Shown: piece by piece, positions 21,042-23,012 of the stretch
Position numbering within the stretch: position 1 is the stretch's first letter
Layout of the letters: every line of letters starts with the position of its first letter
Assembly (NCBI GenBank): GCA_964582705.1
Contig: CAZOTE010000029.1
Coordinates: 1-23,012, forward strand
Origin: Alkalibacter sp964582705
GTDB lineage: Bacteria > Bacillota > Clostridia > Eubacteriales > Alkalibacteraceae
Direction of reading: 5' to 3'
Length of the DNA stretch: 23,012 nt
Notes under the pieces: generated by a model
What the model saw: the letters and a program-made list of their open reading frames with translations, nothing else
Told to the model about the DNA's origin: nothing
Databases searched by the model: none
Translations under genes and position numbers: made by a program

Positions 21042-22598
21042 TCATTTGTCAATATCTTCATGTTTAATCTTTTCCATCATCATATATATAGGCTTTAGCC
21101 TTTTGTAAATCTTTGCATACCCGTTTTCGTACAGCTGTGCGTAAATATCGGAAGTATTTCTGTCAGGGCTGAAAACATCCTTAACTTTCACCATTGCGCG
21201 GACAGCTGTTTCAAAGCTATCGTAAACGCCCATACCTTTAAATGCACATATGGCCGCACCCAACCCTGAAGTTTCCTGGGTCTGAACCCTGTATGTCTCC
21301 CGATTCAAGACATCTGCCATAATCTGGCATATTTCATCACTCTGGGCTCCTCCCCCTGACATGGCAGCCCTTTTTATCTTCACATTTGATTTCTTCTGGA
21401 TTTTCTCCATTCCTTCTTTGAGTGCAAATCCTATGCCCTCAATTATTGCTCTGTATATATGAAACCTTGTATGATCTTCCTTGAACCCGATAATTGAGCC
21501 CCTTGATTCCGGTCTTGTAAGCTCATTGCCCCAAAATGGTTGGAGCATTAACCCGTCGCTTCCTGGAGGAATCATTTTCAAGCCCCGATTCAACACATCC
21601 TCAGGCGCTTCTCCCGTGACCTGTGCCTTTTGGATTTCCCTAAAGGCAAATTCATTTTTAAACCACGAAATCATCCAGAAGCCTCTGTATACGCTGATTT
21701 CAGGATTGAATTTCTTATCGATGGCCGAAGGAAATGGCGGAATGAAAGGCTGAACCTCGTAATACCTCTCCGACGTCGTCTCTATTGTAGCTTGAGATCC
21801 CAAAGAAACACTTGCAATCTCTTCAGATACGCATCCCGTGCCCAGTGTCTCGCAGGCTTTGTCAGACCCTGATGCTATCACAGGCAAGTCCACCGGCAAT
21901 CCGGTCTCAAGAGCGGCTTCTTCAGTTATTTTTCCTATAACCTCTCCTGCAGGAACTATATCGCAGAGCTTCTGTGACGGAATCTGGAACACTCTGCCCT
22001 TTAGCCCCCATTTTCCATCCCACATTTGCCTTTTATAGTTAAATGGCATATGGCCGGTCTGGCCGGATACAGAATCTATGAATTTTCCTGTGAGCTTATA
22101 GTTTAAAAAAGAAGAGAGCATAAGATATTTATGAGTTTTTTCCCATATATCACTTTCATATTCCATAATCCAGTGGGCGGGACAGCTCCTGCTGAAATTC
22201 TCAATCGTCTTTTTCATCCCTACCGCACTTGTTCCCCATGAGTATATTCTTCCGATAGGTTTTGGGTTGGCTATTTTTCTCTGATCCATCCACAGTATGG
22301 CATTTCTTAGAGGTTCACCCTTTATATCCACCGGTACGCAGGTGTCCCTTTGAGTGGTTATGACAATACACATGACAGAATTGAAATGCTTCGGATGATT
22401 TGCATTCAGTCTCTTGCAGATTAACCCGGTCTCTTCCCAATAAAGGAAAGCATCCCTTTCGGCCCAATCCGTTTCCGGAGACACATAGGGGGGATCGTAT
22501 ATTATTTTTTCTTTTGCCAGCAAGTTTCCGTTTTCATCGAATATCATGCCCCGAATGCTTTGTGTTCCGCAATCAAGGGACAGCACTGTTTTTTTCAT
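21042..22598 (-). CDS. FGGY-family carbohydrate kinase
   Basis: Predicted ATP-dependent sugar or polyol kinase, about 518 residues. The N-terminal ASKHA half begins VLSLDCGTQSIRGMIFD (phosphate-1 loop, D9), with TTQRDT and ILWMDQR matching the FGGY substrate region. The C-terminal half has ASGSDKACETLGTG, whose Asp (about 246) is the likely catalytic base, and MSGGGAQSDEICQIMADVLNRE (adenosine motif). The segment VQPFIPPFPSAIDKKFNPEISVYRGFWMISWF is not typical of glycerol kinase or xylulokinase, so the substrate is open. The ATG at 22598 is chosen because the protein fold starts there and the promoter -10 (22643-22648) would start transcripts inside any longer version; its ribosome site (GGAG, 14 nt away) is poor. 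It is probably co-transcribed with the giant activase gene. Confidence 0.88.
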   Translation of the reverse strand: MKKTVLSLDCGTQSIRGMIFDENGNLLAKEKIIYDPPYVSPETDWAERDAFLYWEETGLICKRLNANHPKHFNSVMCIVITTQRDTCVPVDIKGEPLRNAILWMDQRKIANPKPIGRIYSWGTSAVGMKKTIENFSRSCPAHWIMEYESDIWEKTHKYLMLSSFLNYKLTGKFIDSVSGQTGHMPFNYKRQMWDGKWGLKGRVFQIPSQKLCDIVPAGEVIGKITEEAALETGLPVDLPVIASGSDKACETLGTGCVSEEIASVSLGSQATIETTSERYYEVQPFIPPFPSAIDKKFNPEISVYRGFWMISWFKNEFAFREIQKAQVTGEAPEDVLNRGLKMIPPGSDGLMLQPFWGNELTRPESRGSIIGFKEDHTRFHIYRAIIEGIGFALKEGMEKIQKKSNVKIKRAAMSGGGAQSDEICQIMADVLNRETYRVQTQETSGLGAAICAFKGMGVYDSFETAVRAMVKVKDVFSPDRNTSDIYAQLYENGYAKIYKRLKPIYMMMEKIKHEDIDK

Positions 22599-22642
22599 AA
22601 ATTCAGTTCCAACTCCTTCGCCGGTTGATTTCACCATCAATG

Positions 22643-22648
22643 ATTATA
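22643..22648 (-). promoter_or_regulatory. Probable -10 element for the FGGY kinase operon
   Basis: TATAAT on the minus strand with only a poor -35 (TTTTAA, 16 bp upstream). The start point would be near 22636, giving a leader of about 40 nt before the chosen ATG. The -35 zone overlaps the inverted repeat at 22661-22689, so the promoter may be weak without an activator or blocked by a repressor. Confidence 0.5.
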
Positions 22649-22660
22649 TCATATATTATT

Positions 22661-22689
22661 AAGATTAAAATTTAGTTAATTTCAATCTT
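22661..22689. repeat. 12-bp inverted repeat in the divergent promoter region
   Basis: AAGATTAAAATT and AATTTCAATCTT flank a 5-bp centre; the arms match at 11 of 12 positions, the odd one being a G-U in RNA. It sits between the kinase -10 and the divergent plus-strand promoter and overlaps the kinase -35 zone. It is a candidate operator for the kinase-activase operon. Confidence 0.5.
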
Positions 22690-22705
22690 AGGCAAACTCC
22701 ATTCG

Positions 22706-22733
22706 TTGACAACGGATACTACTGATATATAAT
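22706..22733 (+). promoter_or_regulatory. Consensus sigma-A promoter of the plus-strand gene
   Basis: TTGACA (22706-22711), a 16-bp spacer and TATAAT (22728-22733). Both hexamers are perfect consensus. It drives the gene starting at 22770 and diverges from the kinase operon. Confidence 0.82.
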
Positions 22734-22769
22734 ATATTGTAGACATATAATCTAGGAGGCTTGCTAATA

Positions 22770-23012
22770 ATGTTGAACCAATTGTATTCTGAAAAAATAT
22801 TGACTATCAAAGAACATCTGCTTGTAACAATAGGCATAATCAAATCATCTATTAGTATTTTCTTGTATTTGGCTGCAATACCTTTCATAAGCTACAGTTT
22901 TTTATTTATTTACATGGGGGATGGAACTGTGGAAGCCGTCCTGGCCATTCCCGATTCCATTATAACCACCATATTCCTTCTGAACTTCGTGATATTTCTA
23001 ATTATGATACCT
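22770..23012 (+). CDS. N-terminal part of an unknown membrane protein (runs off the window)
   Basis: 81 codons remain open to the window's end, so the gene is truncated. The ATG at 22770 follows AGGAGG (22754-22759) by 10 nt and a consensus promoter. The first 17 residues (MLNQLYSEKILTIKEHL) are soluble. A hydrophobic segment spans about 18-49 (VTIGIIKSSISIFLYLAAIPFISYSFLFIYM), then a short acidic loop (GDGTVEAV) and a second segment from about 62 (SIITTIFLLNFVIFLIMIP). No family can be named from this part. It is the only plus-strand gene in the window and is divergent from the kinase-activase operon. Confidence 0.8.
   Translation, partial: MLNQLYSEKILTIKEHLLVTIGIIKSSISIFLYLAAIPFISYSFLFIYMGDGTVEAVLAIPDSIITTIFLLNFVIFLIMIP

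Noticed and set aside
1..23012. CRISPR array, insertion sequence, prophage or integron
   Set aside because: No regularly spaced repeats, transposase, integrase or phage genes are present; gene order and composition look chromosomal throughout.

Overview
This 23 kb window looks like chromosomal DNA of a low-GC, anaerobic Firmicute (Clostridia/Tissierellia-like). I base this on the nusB-xseA-xseB-ispA housekeeping block, strong AGGAGG ribosome sites with occasional GTG/TTG starts, sigma-A promoters, a glucitol-type PTS, an AraM-type glycerol-1-phosphate dehydrogenase and a giant two-activase/dehydratase-like fusion protein. Species cannot be assigned. Nearly every gene is on the minus strand, so the layout reads from right to left; only a truncated gene at the right edge is on the plus strand.

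Reading along the minus strand: (1) 22.64-16.72 kb holds an FGGY sugar kinase followed by a 1419-residue protein with two ASKHA activase domains, a Cys-rich linker and a 2-hydroxyacyl-CoA-dehydratase-like C-terminal part. (2) 16.5-14.35 kb holds a soluble helical-repeat/GAF/GGDEF diguanylate cyclase with its own terminator. (3) 14.16-7.4 kb is a polyol PTS operon driven by one clear promoter with two tandem operator-like palindromes: SorC-type regulator, GutM, PTS IIC, IIBC, a zinc dehydrogenase, a class II aldolase, PTS IIA and a homoserine-dehydrogenase-like oxidoreductase with a SAF domain. It ends at a terminator near 7.4 kb. (4) 7.35-5.35 kb holds a NagD/AraL-type HAD phosphatase and AraM, a pair also adjacent in the Bacillus subtilis ara operon.

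(5) 5.05 kb to the left edge is the housekeeping operon asp23-like, nusB, a TsaD-like paralogue, xseA, xseB, ispA. It is followed by a large structured RNA gene at about 731-145. Its place directly after ispA, its roughly 580-nt size, an 8-bp pairing that joins its two ends, its many internal helices and lack of coding potential, and its own promoter (TTGTAA-17-TATAAT) identify it as a probable OLE (ornate, large, extremophilic) RNA. The gene entering at bases 59-1 is then in the position of oapA, the OLE-associated membrane protein.

The strongest item for follow-up is the OLE locus. Next come the non-canonical polyol operon, which lacks the usual sorbitol-6-phosphate dehydrogenase, and the kinase-giant activase/dehydratase operon, whose substrate is unknown. 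No rRNA, tRNA, CRISPR array, transposase or prophage gene was seen.
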